Positions 10,892 through 21,711 of a DNA stretch of 64,000 nt are shown here, piece after piece (the stretch's first letter is position 1; each line of letters opens with the position of its first letter). The notes below the pieces were generated by a model. The model was not told the DNA's origin and ran no database searches. It saw only the letters and a list, made by a program, of their open reading frames with translations. The position numbers and the translations under genes were made by a program. This stretch comes from Sphingomonas rhizophila (GTDB lineage Bacteria; Pseudomonadota; Alphaproteobacteria; Sphingomonadales; Sphingomonadaceae): the NCBI RefSeq assembly GCF_014396585.1, contig NZ_CP060717.1:2232001-2296000 (forward strand). Reading direction: 5' to 3'.

Positions 10892-11431
10892 TTACTTCCC
10901 GATGTCCCCGGCGCTTCGGTAGAGCGCCGCTGCGAGCAGCCAGGGGAGTGCGAACAGCATGCTGAAAACTGCTCCGCGCGGGTCGACGGCGTAGCCGAAG
11001 GCGCCGACCGCCAGCTGGATGGCCGCCGCCACGACGGTCGTCCGCGCCATTCCCGATGACGAGAACCGCGTCAGGATCGCACCGATCAGCGCTACGAAGA
11101 GCACGCCGACGAACAGCAAGTTGTAGGGATTGTCCTCCGACCCGATCATCCCGACAGCGAGGTTGACCCAGATGGTCAGGAAGGCAGTGCCCAGCGTGAT
11201 GGCCGCGGCCAGGCGATACGTGGTGTTCGACGCCTTCCGCAACAGGAACTCCAGGCCGAGGCCGATCGTGCCGATGAGCAGGCCCATGACCACGAAGTCG
11301 CTGGCGGTCCAGTTGACCTCGGTGGTGAATTGCATGGCGACGAAGGGCAGCGCGAGCAGCGCGGCCGCGCCGCCCCAGCCGACAAGGCGCCAGTTGATGC
11401 CCGAGGGGCGCGGATGAGTTTGAACGGTCAT
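10892..11431 (-). CDS. Hypothetical integral membrane protein
   Basis: From the ATG encoding MTVQTHPRPSG the product is 179 residues with about five hydrophobic helices (for example GGAAALLALPFVAM, FVVMGLLIGTIGLG and LLFVGVLFVALIGAIL). I do not recognise a catalytic motif; the protein resembles small uncharacterised inner-membrane proteins. A longer reading upstream would add a polar leader before the first helix, which is unlikely. It is convergent with nadB and stands alone. Confidence 0.55.
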   Translation of the reverse strand: MTVQTHPRPSGINWRLVGWGGAAALLALPFVAMQFTTEVNWTASDFVVMGLLIGTIGLGLEFLLRKASNTTYRLAAAITLGTAFLTIWVNLAVGMIGSEDNPYNLLFVGVLFVALIGAILTRFSSSGMARTTVVAAAIQLAVGAFGYAVDPRGAVFSMLFALPWLLAAALYRSAGDIGK

Positions 11432-11528
11432 GACGATGCGATTCCTCCGATGAACGAGGAAGGATCCATCGAGCAATGACCGGTGAATGCCATGAGGTCC
11501 GGGTGAGCAATCGCTGAAAAGTGAGGCC

Positions 11529-11549
11529 GTCACGGAGTGAATCCGTGAC
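11529..11549. repeat. Small perfect inverted repeat
   Basis: GTCACGGA and TCCGTGAC form an 8-bp perfect stem around the 5-base loop GTGAA in the non-coding stretch upstream of the membrane protein gene. There is no T-run on either side, so it is not a canonical terminator. It could be an operator or simply a stem-loop in the leader. Confidence 0.4.
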
Positions 11550-11655
11550 GTCGATACTGTCCGCTTCGCGGCAGGCCGGCCGGCCCTCAGCGGCTGTTCG
11601 CGCTGCTTCGACGACGCGTCCCGCGTCGGCGGCGCTGCGCTCGGCGGATCGGGGC

Positions 11656-11847
11656 CTAGCGTAGCTTTGCGATCTTCAGGCCGATCTCCTTGGCCTTGTT
11701 CTGGGTCGATTCCTCGCTGCGGGTCAGCGCCTTGGCAATGGCCTTGAGGCCCATGCCCTTGATCGCCAGTCGCTTCAGCTTGTCGGTTTCATCCAGCGTC
11801 CACGGCTGCTTGTGACGTTCGAAACCCTTCTCCGATTTTCCGCCCAT
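11656..11847 (-). CDS. Small SANT/Myb-like helix-turn-helix protein
   Basis: This 63-residue basic protein contains PWTLDETDKLKRLAIKGMG followed by LKAIAKALTRSEESTQNKA, a three-helix homeodomain-like layout with a conserved Trp in the first helix. This recalls the N-terminus of GcrA and other SANT-like DNA-binding domains. It probably binds DNA, but the target is unknown. It is divergent from polA, with 58 bp between the starts. Confidence 0.6.
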   Translation of the reverse strand: MGGKSEKGFERHKQPWTLDETDKLKRLAIKGMGLKAIAKALTRSEESTQNKAKEIGLKIAKLR

Positions 11848-11905
11848 CGATCATCCTTCCGCGAGGCTGGCATCGCTCGCTCGCCACAGCTAATGCGGTG
11901 CGTTC

Positions 11906-14725
11906 ATGGCCGAGGCAACCGACAAGCAACCGCATCTCTATCTGGTCGACGGGTCGAGCTACATCTTCCGCGCCTACCACCAGCTGCCGCCGCTGACCAA
12001 TCGTCACGGCACGCCGGCCGGCGCCGTCTATGGCTACACCGCGATGCTGTGGAAACTGGCCGCAAGCCTCGAGCAGGAGGACGGGCCGAGCCACCTCGCA
12101 GTGATCCTCGACGCGTCGAGCAACACCCATCGCAACCAGATGTACGACCAGTACAAGGCCAACCGGCCGCCGCCGCCCGAGGACCTGGTTTCGCAATTCC
12201 CACTGATCCGCGTCGCCACCCGTGCCTTTTCAATTCCCTGCATCGAGGAAGAGGGGCTGGAAGCCGACGACATCATCGCCTGTTACGCCAAGGCCGCTAG
12301 CGCCAAGGGATGGCGGACGACGATCGTCAGCAGCGACAAGGACCTGATGCAGCTGATCGACGACCAGGTCGACATGCTCGACACGATGAAGGATCGCCGC
12401 ATCGGCAGGCCGGAAGTGATCGAGAAGTTCGGCGTCGGGCCGGAGCGCGTCGGCGATGTGCTGGCCCTGATGGGCGACAAGGTCGATAACGTCCCGGGTA
12501 TTCCGGGCATTGGTCCCAAGACCGCGTCGCAACTGATCAACGATTTCGGCGACCTGGAAACTGTGCTGGCCTCGACCGACCGGATCACCAAGCCGAAGCT
12601 GAAGCAGAGCCTGATCGACCATGCCGCAGACGCACGCCTGTCGCGGCAGTTGGTCGAGCTGGTCTGCGAACATCCGCTGCCCGAACCGCTCGACGACCTG
12701 CGGCTGAAGGGCATTCCGCCCGAACCACTTCGCGAATTCCTGGAGGACCAAGGGTTCAAGACGCTGTTGGCGCGGATGGTCGGAGGCACCAGTGCGACCA
12801 GAAACGTTCCGGTTCAATCCCTTAGGAATGACGTCAAGCCGTCATCCGCCGCTCCGGTGCCGAGCGGGACCGGCCGCGGCGAGGTCGAAAGGATTACCGT
12901 CGACCGGACCCTGTACCAGACGGTGACGACGCTCGACGCGCTCGACGCCTGGATTGCGGAGGCGCGGAACCAGGGCTTTGTCGCGCTCGACACCGAAACC
13001 GACTGCATCGATTGCATCGTCGCCAAGCTTGCCGGGATCAGCCTTGCCACGCAGCCGAACAAGGCCTGCTACATTCCGGTCGGTCATTCGGGCGCCGACA
13101 TGTTCAGCGCCGCGCCCGACCAATTGGCGAAGGCCGACGTGCTGGCGCGGTTGAAGCCGCTGCTGGAAGATCCTGCGGTCCTCAAGATCGGCCACAACCT
13201 CAAGTACGACCTTGTCATGTTCGCCAAGGTGGGCATCGCCGTCGCCCCTTACGATGACACGATGCTATTGAGTTTCAATCTCGATGCCGGGCTTGGCAGT
13301 CATGGAATGGACGAACTCGCCAAGCTTCACTTCGAGCATGAGTGCATTGCCTTCAAGTCGGTGTGCGGCACCGGGCAAAAGCAGATTACCTTTGACAAGG
13401 TGCCGCTGGACGCCGCGACCGAATATGCCGCCGAGGACGCCGACATCACGCTGCGACTGTGGCAGCGGCTGAAGCCGCGCGTCGCCGCCGAACACGTCGC
13501 GCAGGTCTACGAGATGGTCGACCGGCCGCTGTCGGCCACCGTGGCGCGGATGGAGCAGCGCGGGGTCAAGGTCGACCGCGGTTACCTGAGCAAGCTGAGC
13601 GGCACCTTTGCCGACGAAATCGCCAAGCTGGAGGCACAGGTCCATGAGGCCGCCGGCGGGCCGTTCACAATCGGATCGCCGCAGCAGCTTGGCCAGGTGC
13701 TGTTCGAGCGGCTCGGCCTTAAAGGCGGGCGCAAGGGAAAGAGCGGGAGCTACTCCACCGACGTCAACGAACTGGAGCGCTTGGCGGGCGAGGGCGTCGA
13801 CGTCGCGCGGTTGGTCCTCGACTGGCGCCAGCTGACCAAGCTCAAGACAACGTACACCGACGCGCTTCAGGCGCAGATCAATCCGGACACGGGCCGCGTC
13901 CACACCAGCTACGGCCTTGCCATGGCGCAAACCGGTCGACTGTCGTCGACCGACCCGAACCTGCAGAACATCCCGATCCGCACCGAGCTCGGCCGCCAGA
14001 TTCGCGACGCCTTCGTTGCCGAGCCGGGCCATGTGCTGATGAGCGCCGATTATAGCCAGATCGAGCTTCGGCTGGCGGCGCACATGGCCGACGTGCCGCA
14101 GCTGAAGGAGGCGTTCCGCGCCAAGGAAGACATCCACTCGATGACTGCCGAGGAGCTGTTCGGAAGCGTCGACCGTGATACGCGCAACCGCGCCAAGACG
14201 GTCAACTTCGCCATCCTCTATGGCATTTCCAGTTGGGGCCTCGCCGGCCGCCTTGGAATCAGCCGAGAGGAGGGCAAGGCGATCATCGACCGCTATTTCG
14301 AGCGCTTCCCCGGCATCTCTAGCTATATCAACGACACGCTGGCGTTCGCGCGCGAACAGGGGTTCACGCGCACCCTGTTCGGCCGCAAGACGCATTTCCC
14401 GAATATCCGGTCGCCACAGATGAATTTGCGGCAAGGCAGTGAGCGGGCTGCGATCAACGCGCCGATCCAGGGGACCAGCGCCGACCTCATCAAGCGGGCG
14501 ATGAATCGAATAGATGCTGCGCTGTCGAAGGCAGGCCTGCCCGATGTCCGCATGCTGCTGCAGGTCCACGACGAACTGGTGTTCGAGGTGCCCAAGGGCC
14601 AGGAAGAGCGAGCCGCTGAAGTCGTGCGCGCGGTGATGAGCGGAGCGGCCGAGCCGGCGATCACGCTCGACGTGCCGCTCGACGTCGAGGTCGGTTGGGG
14701 CGAGCATTGGGGCGCCGCGCATTGA
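11906..14725 (+). CDS. polA: DNA polymerase I
   Basis: PolA fills gaps and removes Okazaki primers. The 939-residue protein has an N-terminal 5'-3' exonuclease domain (YLVDGSSYIFRAYH at residue 12; GIPGIGPKTA near 206), a 3'-5' exonuclease domain whose DxE motif LDTETD (about 357) is intact, and a family A polymerase domain with DYSQIELR (about 715), KTVNFAILYG (about 766) and QVHDELVFEV (about 887). All three activities are therefore likely retained. Its stop overlaps the TTG start of the next gene. Confidence 0.97.
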   Translation: MAEATDKQPHLYLVDGSSYIFRAYHQLPPLTNRHGTPAGAVYGYTAMLWKLAASLEQEDGPSHLAVILDASSNTHRNQMYDQYKANRPPPPEDLVSQFPLIRVATRAFSIPCIEEEGLEADDIIACYAKAASAKGWRTTIVSSDKDLMQLIDDQVDMLDTMKDRRIGRPEVIEKFGVGPERVGDVLALMGDKVDNVPGIPGIGPKTASQLINDFGDLETVLASTDRITKPKLKQSLIDHAADARLSRQLVELVCEHPLPEPLDDLRLKGIPPEPLREFLEDQGFKTLLARMVGGTSATRNVPVQSLRNDVKPSSAAPVPSGTGRGEVERITVDRTLYQTVTTLDALDAWIAEARNQGFVALDTETDCIDCIVAKLAGISLATQPNKACYIPVGHSGADMFSAAPDQLAKADVLARLKPLLEDPAVLKIGHNLKYDLVMFAKVGIAVAPYDDTMLLSFNLDAGLGSHGMDELAKLHFEHECIAFKSVCGTGQKQITFDKVPLDAATEYAAEDADITLRLWQRLKPRVAAEHVAQVYEMVDRPLSATVARMEQRGVKVDRGYLSKLSGTFADEIAKLEAQVHEAAGGPFTIGSPQQLGQVLFERLGLKGGRKGKSGSYSTDVNELERLAGEGVDVARLVLDWRQLTKLKTTYTDALQAQINPDTGRVHTSYGLAMAQTGRLSSTDPNLQNIPIRTELGRQIRDAFVAEPGHVLMSADYSQIELRLAAHMADVPQLKEAFRAKEDIHSMTAEELFGSVDRDTRNRAKTVNFAILYGISSWGLAGRLGISREEGKAIIDRYFERFPGISSYINDTLAFAREQGFTRTLFGRKTHFPNIRSPQMNLRQGSERAAINAPIQGTSADLIKRAMNRIDAALSKAGLPDVRMLLQVHDELVFEVPKGQEERAAEVVRAVMSGAAEPAITLDVPLDVEVGWGEHWGAAH

Positions 14726-16291
14726 CGACCGCGGTCGATCCCGAGCCACCGGTGCCCGAGAAACCGTCAGCGGACCTGGCGGCGCTGGCGCGCGGGGGCG
14801 GCTCAATTTCTTCGGGTTCGTCCTGCGGCTGGCGGCGCGACTGCCTTTCCTGTTCATCGCCGGGCGAAGCTATGGTGCCGAGGCGCTCGGACGGTTCGCC
14901 TATGCGGTACTGATCGTCGAGCTGGCGGCCCAACTGTCGACGCTCGGGCTGAAGCGCGGGTTAGCGCAATTGCTGGCGCGCAACGACCGCGACCATGCCT
15001 GCGTCGTTGCCGATGCGATGCTGGTGTCGGCGATCGGCGCTGTGGTGGCGATGGTCATCCTCGGCAGCTTCCCGCAAGCCATGTTCCCCAACAGCCAGGT
15101 GCACGGGCTGGACTGGTTGCTGCCGATCACGGTGCTGGCGATCAGTTGGACCGACATTGCCCTGTCGGCGCTGGCCTATCGCCATGACGTCGGCGCCACG
15201 GTCCGCGCCCGGTCAGTGGTCGAACCGTGGACGATCAGCCTCGTCGCTTTCGTCTGGTCGTACATCTCCCTGCGCGACGGGCTGATTATCGCTTACGTCT
15301 TCTCGATGGTCGCCGCGATGATCGCGGCCCTGATCCCGCTGCTCAAGAGCTATGGCATTCCGCACGGCTGGAAGCCGGACCTCCCGCTGGCATGGCGGAC
15401 GGCCCGGCGCAACATGCCGCTCGCGGCGGCTGACGCCGTCGAGTGGGGATCGCGGCGCGTCGATATCGCCGTGCTCGGCCTATTCCTGTCGCCAGCCTAT
15501 GTCGGCATCTATTATGTCGCGCAGCAGGTCGCTTCGCTGCCGTCCAAGCTGAAGACCAGTTTCGAGCCGGTTCTTGGCCCGGTCATCGCCCGCAACATCG
15601 CCGCCAATGATTACCGGGCGGTCGCGCAGCAGGTTCGCCAGGTCGGCTTCTGGATCCTTGCCGCGCAGGCGGGGATCGCCATCTCGCTCGCGATCCCGGG
15701 ACGCGGCGTCATGGGCCTGGTCGGGTCGAACTTCACCGGCGGCACCGCGACGCTCGCCTTCCTGCTGATCGCCGAGGTGGTTGCCGCCACCGCCGTGGTT
15801 AGCGAGGCGGCGCTGATCTACGTTGCGCGCCATCGCAACATGATGATCAGCCTTGCGATGCTGGCGATCGAGGCGGCCTTGAGCGTCGCCTTCATCTTCC
15901 TGTTCAAAGACCTGCACGAGTGGATCGGGGACGGCCTGGACGTTCGCCGCTGGCAGATGACCGGCCCGGCGGCGGCGCTGTGCGTGGCCCTCGGGCTGGC
16001 TTCGATCGTCAAGGCCCGCCTCCTTTCGCGGGTGCTGGGCCATCCTGTGTCGGGGTGGCGCTGGGACCTGTTGTGGGCCGCCGCCGCCGGGGTCGCGGTC
16101 GGCGTGCCGGTGCGCATATTCTTCCCGAATGGGCTGAACTCGCACTCGGCGTGCCGCTGATCCTCGGCGCCTTCTGCGCCGTCCTCTGGTACAAGGGGTT
16201 TGGCCCCGAAGACCGCGAATTATTCAAGCTGCGCAAGACCGAGATCGAAGATCTCGCGGCGGCGAGCGAGGCGGACAAGAGCCGCGTTTGA
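14722..16291 (+). CDS. Polysaccharide/lipopolysaccharide flippase (MATE/Wzx-like), interrupted by two frameshifts
   Basis: Read through three frames this is a protein of about 520 residues with many hydrophobic helices, resembling oligosaccharide flippases that move lipid-linked glycans across the inner membrane. The TTG start overlaps the polA stop. The first frame runs through DLAALARGG and breaks at the five-G run 14794-14798. The main frame then begins RLNFFGFVLRLAARLPF. A second break at about 16085-16135 is needed to reach the C-terminal PEWAELALGV and GPEDRELFKL. Restoring one base at each site gives a continuous gene. Wzx-type exporters share this fold; the glycan is not identifiable. 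Confidence 0.75.
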
Positions 16292-16356
16292 GCCACCGGG
16301 CGGGCTTGGCGCGCTGCTAGCGATTGCCAGGCGATCGCGTCGCTGCGCTCGGCGGC

Positions 16357-17946
16357 TTAGTGGCGAAAGTGGCGCATCCCCGTGAACACCATCGCCAGCC
16401 CGGCCGCGTCCGCCGCGTCGATAACTTCCTGGTCGCGCATCGATCCGCCGGGCTGGATCACCACGGTCGCGCCCGCCTCCGCCGCCGCCAGCAATCCATC
16501 GGCGAACGGGAAAAAGGCATCGGACGCGACCGCCGAGCCGGCCGTGCGCGGTTCGGCCCAGCCGTAGAGCTCGGCCGCTTCGCGTGCCTTGATCGCGGCG
16601 ATGCGCGCCGAATCGCGACGGTTCATCTGCCCCGCCCCAATGCCGGCGGTGATGCCGTCCTTGGCATAGACGATCGCGTTCGACTTGACGTGCTTGGCCA
16701 CCGTCCAGGCGAACAGGCAATCGTTCAATTCCTGCTCGGTCGGCGCCCGCTTGGTCACCAGCTTCAAATCCTCGCGGCTGATCATGCAGTTGTCGCGGGT
16801 CTGGACCAGCACGCCGCCGCAGATCGTGACGGCATATTGCCCGCCGCGCCGCGGGTCTGGCAGGTCGCCGGTCAGGAGCAGGCGCAGGTTCTTTTTCCTG
16901 GCAAAAATCGCCCGCGCCGCTTCGTCGGCATCCGGCGCAACCACCACTTCGGTGAAGATGGCGGTGATCGCCTCGGCGGTTGCCGCATCGAGCGGGCGAT
17001 TGACGGCGACGATGCCGCCGAATGCCGACACACTGTCGCATTCCAGCGCGCCCTTCCAGGCCTCGGCCAGCGTATCGCCGGTGGCGACGCCGCACGGGTT
17101 CGCATGCTTGACGACGACGACCGTCGGCGGCCCGTCGCGAAACTCGGCGACCAGTTCGAGCGCTGCGTTGGCATCGTTGATGTTGTTGTAGCTGAGTTCC
17201 TTGCCCTGCAGCTGTTCGGCCTGGCCGATGCCTCGCGCCGCCGGGCCCGCCGAGGCGTAGAGCGCCGCCTGCTGATGCGGATTCTCGCCGTAGCGCAGCG
17301 TCATCAACAGCGGCGACGACATCGCCCGCCGCTCCGGCCACTGCTGGCCCTGGTCCACCCGTTGAAACCACATCGAGATCGCCGTGTCATAGGCCGACGT
17401 CAGCGCATAGGCCTTGGCAGCGAGCTTGCGCCGGAAGTCGAGCGTGGTGCCACCGCGGCCGATCTGCTCGATCAGCACGGGATAGTCCGCCGGATCGGTG
17501 ACGATGGCGACATGGGCGTGGTTCTTGGCCGCCGAGCGCACCATCGAAGGCCCGCCGATGTCGATATTCTCGATGATTTCTTCCCGGGTGCCACCCCGCG
17601 CAACGGTCTGCTCGAACGGGTAGAGATTGACGACGACAAGGTCGATGGCGCCGATGTCGTGTGCCTCCATCGCCGCAAGATGCTCGGCATTGTCGCGCAC
17701 CGCGAGCAGGCCGCCGTGCACCTTCGGATGCAGCGTCTTCACCCGTCCGTCCATCATCTCGGGAAAGCCGGTGAGGTCGCTGATGTCGCGCGGGTTCGCG
17801 CCCAGTTCGCGCAGCTTGGCGGCGGTACCACCGGTCGAGACGAGTTCCACGCCGGCCGCTGTCAGCGCCGCCGCCAATCGATCCAGCCCCGACTTGTCCG
17901 ACAGCGAAATGAGGGCGCGGCGGACGTGCACGATATCGGTCATCAA
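16357..17946 (-). CDS. purH: Bifunctional AICAR formyltransferase/IMP cyclohydrolase
   Basis: PurH catalyses the last two steps of de novo IMP synthesis. The 529-residue protein has the IMP cyclohydrolase domain first ([13 protein letters not shown] near residue 8; [14 protein letters not shown] near 36) and the AICAR transformylase domain after about residue 200, with the catalytic [13 protein letters not shown] near residue 280. It ends [14 protein letters not shown], a typical terminus. It follows the heparinase-like gene on the same strand after 18 bp, so read-through transcription is likely. Confidence 0.97.
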   Translation of the reverse strand: MMTDIVHVRRALISLSDKSGLDRLAAALTAAGVELVSTGGTAAKLRELGANPRDISDLTGFPEMMDGRVKTLHPKVHGGLLAVRDNAEHLAAMEAHDIGAIDLVVVNLYPFEQTVARGGTREEIIENIDIGGPSMVRSAAKNHAHVAIVTDPADYPVLIEQIGRGGTTLDFRRKLAAKAYALTSAYDTAISMWFQRVDQGQQWPERRAMSSPLLMTLRYGENPHQQAALYASAGPAARGIGQAEQLQGKELSYNNINDANAALELVAEFRDGPPTVVVVKHANPCGVATGDTLAEAWKGALECDSVSAFGGIVAVNRPLDAATAEAITAIFTEVVVAPDADEAARAIFARKKNLRLLLTGDLPDPRRGGQYAVTICGGVLVQTRDNCMISREDLKLVTKRAPTEQELNDCLFAWTVAKHVKSNAIVYAKDGITAGIGAGQMNRRDSARIAAIKAREAAELYGWAEPRTAGSAVASDAFFPFADGLLAAAEAGATVVIQPGGSMRDQEVIDAADAAGLAMVFTGMRHFRH

Positions 17947-17964
17947 ACTTCCTTCAATTCTTGA

Positions 17965-19600
17965 TTAGCTGGAGCGGCGGAATTGCCAGCCGATGTCACC
18001 GCCAACGCCGGACACTTCGCCGACGATGACCAGCTGTAGCGATCCGACCGGCTGGCCGTGCCCGTCGATGACCAAGCTTTCTTCCACCACCAGCATCGCG
18101 CCGCGACAGCGAAAATTCCATGGCGGCGCACCGGGCGAGCGGAGGATCGCCCCCATCCCGTCGGCCGTCACGGTCGCTTCGATCCCGGGAGCGAGGTGAA
18201 AGCGGATGGCGAACGGGGCAGCTTCCTTGATCTTGCGCCGGCCCTTGGGAATCAGCTTGTCCTCGCCGCGGATTTCCTTGCCGTCGTTGCCGAGACTGAG
18301 GCGGCGCTGGTGGATCAGCCCGAACGACCGGACATAGCCGTCGTGGCTGGCCTCGATGCGCGAACTGTCATTGTCCTCGCTACGGTCGAGGACCACGTCG
18401 GTGACCCCTCTCCCAAGGCTGCCGTCGGGCAGGATCGCGGTGGAATTGGTATCGTCGAGAATCAGGGTCGAATGGGCGGCCGTGGTGCGCAGTGCGTCGA
18501 TCAGGTCGGCCGGCATGACGCTGGGTTCCGCGCCGGGCCCCCGCAATTGACCACCAGACGCTGCGCGCCGTCGCTGACCTCGATCGCCAGGGTCGAGGCG
18601 CACCCGCGCTCGGCCATTTTGGCGGGCGGCGGGGGCGCGGCGTCCAGCACTACGATCGTCCCAAGCGCACTGATCCGTTGGTAGCCCCAGCCGCGAGCGG
18701 CGCGCAGCGGGCGGGCGCGGAGGCCGCAACCTTCAACCAGCGCAGCGATCCGCGCCGGAAGGTCGGGATTGCCGCCCTGCCAGCTCGACAAGGCACCATC
18801 GCCCATGGTGACGCCATGAAGTGCGGCCAGCGCGGCCGCAGCGCTGCTTTCCAGAGTTTCCGGTTGGTTCTGCTTGGCGGCGTGATAAGCGGCGCGAACG
18901 AGCGCCAGCCGGTCGACGAGCAGCATCTGCTCGAACGGACTTCGGCTCATCAACCCGCCGTCCTCGAACTGGGCGGCGCTGAGCGCGCGCATCAGCCCGG
19001 ATTCAGCGCGCGACAGGCGCGATTGCGCGCCGTGGACAGTGAGGGCCGCGACCACTGCACCGGCCCAGGCGGTAATCCGCTCGATGCCGGGGCGGCACGG
19101 TCGGCATTGGCGTCGAGATGGCGGGCGCCGCGCGCCAGCGTATTGAGGATTGCCGAACGATAACCGGTGTCCCGGCTCGACAGGATGTATGGGGCGTAGG
19201 CGGTCCAGTAGAGCAGCCGCTCACCCCATAGTTCGGGCGCCCAGGCGCCGTCGGGCTTGGTGCCGTGCGCGACCAGCCAGCGGCCGGCGATGGCTTCGGC
19301 GAGACGAGAGCCCTGTTCGCGGCTGGCCGCGGCGGCAAGGTCGCGCAACCACGAGAAGCCGTGAATGGCATGGGCCAGCGCCCCGTCGGTCCCGAGCGAG
19401 CCGAAGTCGATGTTCTTCAGCGCCACTTCTTGGTTGCCGAGCGGGAAGCGGCCGGCGAGCAGTGCATCGCCCCGGGCGCGATCACCGACGATATGGTCGC
19501 GGGGAACAGCGACGAGGCGCAACGGCGCCTTTCCAGCGCCGAACAGGCGAGAGAATAACGAGCCTTTGGCGAGCTTGCCGACGACGTCGCTGGCGGTCAT
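17965..19600 (-). CDS. Heparinase II/III family protein, interrupted by two frameshifts
   Basis: Joined across three frames this gene would encode about 545 residues. The N-terminal part is an alpha-helical barrel region ([23 protein letters not shown]), the middle continues with [21 protein letters not shown], and the C-terminal beta-rich part carries [16 protein letters not shown], as in heparinase II/III-like lyases. Breaks lie at the four-G run 19089-19092 and the five-C run 18538-18542; one restored base at each rejoins the frame. In alphaproteobacteria this family commonly sits upstream of purH. The polysaccharide substrate is unknown. Confidence 0.8.
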
Positions 19601-20259
19601 TCGCCTCCCCGAAGCGCGGCAATGTTTGCGGCGTAATGGTCCGGCCCGCCCTTGAAGGCGGCCGTCCCGGCGACCAGCACGGTGGCGCCGGCATCAACCG
19701 CCTGGCGCGCGGTGATTGCATCGATGCCGCCGTCGACCTCGATATCGACGGACAGGCCCTTCTTGGACACTTGAGTCGCAATCGCCTCGATCTTGCGAAG
19801 TTGCGAGGCGATGAACTTCTGCCCGCCGAAACCCGGGTTAACGCTCATCACCAGGACGAGGTCGATGTCCTCGATGACATAGTCCAGCATCTTCGCCGGG
19901 GTCGCGGGGTTGAGCGACACGCCTGCCTTTTTGCCCAGGCCCTTGATCCGCTGGACCGTTCGATGGAGGTGCGGCCCCGCCTCGGGATGGACGGTGATGA
20001 TGTCCGCCCCGGCCTCCGCGAACGCCTCGAGGAAATCGTCGACCGGCGAGATCATCAGGTGGACGTCGAAAGTCTTGGTCGAATGCGGACGGAGCGCTTT
20101 CACCACGCCCGGGCCGATGGTGATGTTGGGCACGAAATGGCCGTCCATGACGTCGACGTGGATCCAGTCGGCGCCCGCTTCGTCGATTGCGCGAACCTCC
20201 TCACCCAGACGCGCGAAATCGGCACTGAGGATGGAAGGCGAGATGAGGGGGTGGGCCAT
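19597..20259 (-). CDS. rpe: Ribulose-phosphate 3-epimerase
   Basis: Rpe interconverts ribulose 5-phosphate and xylulose 5-phosphate in the pentose phosphate and Calvin pathways. The 220-residue TIM barrel has [16 protein letters not shown] near the start, the metal and catalytic segment [17 protein letters not shown] (about residue 34), the loop [13 protein letters not shown] (about 140) and EVDGGI near residue 177. The stop overlaps the start of the heparinase-like gene by 4 bp, so it belongs to the rsmB-rpe-heparinase-purH strand run. Confidence 0.96.
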   Translation of the reverse strand: MAHPLISPSILSADFARLGEEVRAIDEAGADWIHVDVMDGHFVPNITIGPGVVKALRPHSTKTFDVHLMISPVDDFLEAFAEAGADIITVHPEAGPHLHRTVQRIKGLGKKAGVSLNPATPAKMLDYVIEDIDLVLVMSVNPGFGGQKFIASQLRKIEAIATQVSKKGLSVDIEVDGGIDAITARQAVDAGATVLVAGTAAFKGGPDHYAANIAALRGGE

Positions 20260-20277
20260 GCGCCCGAATAGCCGCGA

Positions 20278-21518
20278 TCAGGCCCTTCGGACAAGGTGCG
20301 CGGTGAAGAAGCCGTCAAGGCCGCCAGCCTCTTCCAGCATCCCGGGCAGGACCCGCAGCCAACCCTCTGGGGAGGGCGCGATCCCGGGCACCACGTCGCC
20401 CGCATTCTCGACCTGGAAATCCGGACAGTCGGCCAAGAATTCGGTGACGATCCGTTCGCCTTCGACCGGTTCGAGCGAACAGACTGCATAGACCAGGCTG
20501 CCGCCGGGCCGAACCCAGTCGGCAGCGCGGCGGATCAGGCGCTTCTGCAGGTCGGCGCTCTGCGCGATGATCGCCGCATGGGCGCGGTACAGAACTTCAG
20601 GGTGCCGCCGGAAGGTGCCGGTCGCCGAGCAAGGGGCGTCGAGCATGACCGCGTCGAACGGCACAGGTGCTTCCCAATCCAACGCATCGGCCACGACCGT
20701 TTTTGCGCTCATCCCCGTGCGAGCGAGATTCTCCGCAAGTCGTCCGAGACGACTCTCCGACCGGTCTAGCGCGGTCACGTCATGGCCGGCAGCGGCGAGC
20801 TGCATGGTTTTCCCGCCCGGTGCAGCACAGGCGTCAAGCACCCGCTTGGCCGAGAAGGGAATGAGGCGCGCGGGCAGCGAGGATGCCAGGTCCTGGACCC
20901 ACCAGCGCCCTCGTCGAAGCCGGGCAGCCCCGCGACCGAACTCGATTCCAGCCGCCGGTGGCGCGAGGCGAGACTGACCCCGGCTGGATAGGCTTCTGCC
21001 GCAGCCTCATCGGCGAAACTCAGGTCCAGCGGCGGCCGCCGGACAATCGCGCGCCGCGCCGCCGCCACGACGTCATCGCCCCAGGCTTCGCGCCAGCGCT
21101 GTTCGACCGCCGCGGGCAGCCCAGCCTCCTCAGGAAAGCGGTCGCCCTTACGGAGCAGTGTGCCAAGCACACCGTGGACCAGCCGCCGCGGCCCGCCTTC
21201 GACCAATGGCAGCGCGGTGGCGACAACCGCATGGTCGGGTGTCCCGAGGGCCAGCTTTTGCGCCAGCGCCAGCCGCAGCACCATCCGTGCCTTGGCATCG
21301 TCGGCCAGCCGCAATCGGGTCGCGCCATCGATCATCCGGTCGAGATCGGGAAGCCGCCGCAACGTTTCCCCGGCGATCGCGCTGGCCAGTGCGGCGTCGG
21401 CCGGCGGCAGGCCGCGAGCGGTCTGGGCAGCGTTGTCCATCGTCTGGCCGCGGCGAAGCACCGCATCGAGTATCTTGAGCGCGGCGAGGCGCGCGGGAAG
21501 TCCGTCGGGGGTTGGCAT
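20278..21518 (-). CDS. rsmB: 16S rRNA (cytosine-5) methyltransferase RsmB/Sun family, interrupted by one frameshift
   Basis: The rejoined product is about 413 residues: an N-terminal NusB-like RNA-binding domain (RLAALKILDAVLRRGQ) and a C-terminal SAM-dependent methyltransferase with LDACAAPGGKT, catalytic DAPCSATGTFRRHP and VYAVCSLEPVEGE. The break is near 20904: the upstream frame ends in GFDEGA and the downstream frame continues WVQDLAS once one base is restored. Members methylate C967 of 16S rRNA; a related Fmu-type enzyme with another target cannot be excluded. It sits 18 bp upstream of rpe. Confidence 0.88.
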
Positions 21519-21547
21519 CGTCCCCCTTAGGCGTCATTCGACACGGA

Positions 21548-21711
21548 ATGAAACGGCCATCGCACGTCAAGCCGCCCGCTCACCTGTCGCCCTCGCCGCC
21601 GGTCCCGGCCCCGGCAAGGGTCGAGCCCGGCCCACCGTTGGGGAGGAAGATAAGGCCGACCCCACCCGCTACGGCGATTGGGAGAAAAAGGGCGTCGCGG
21701 TCGACTTTTAA
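21548..21711 (+). CDS. DUF1674 (SDHAF4-like succinate dehydrogenase assembly factor), interrupted by one frameshift
   Basis: This tiny gene lies between rsmB and gpsA on the opposite strand. The first frame reads MKRPSHVKPPAHLSPSPPVP, and the other frame ends with the family hallmark DPTRYGDWEKKGVAVDF. Restoring one C at the run 21631-21633 gives one protein of 54 residues, the usual length. The hallmark is diagnostic of DUF1674, whose eukaryotic member SDHAF4 helps flavinylated SdhA join SdhB. No sdh genes are in the window. The gene overlaps the gpsA stop by 4 bp. Confidence 0.8.

Noticed and set aside
11600-11656. Repeat unit shared with 16330-16356 (GCTGCGCTCGGCGG)
   Set aside because: The match is only about 15 bases of high GC and likely chance.
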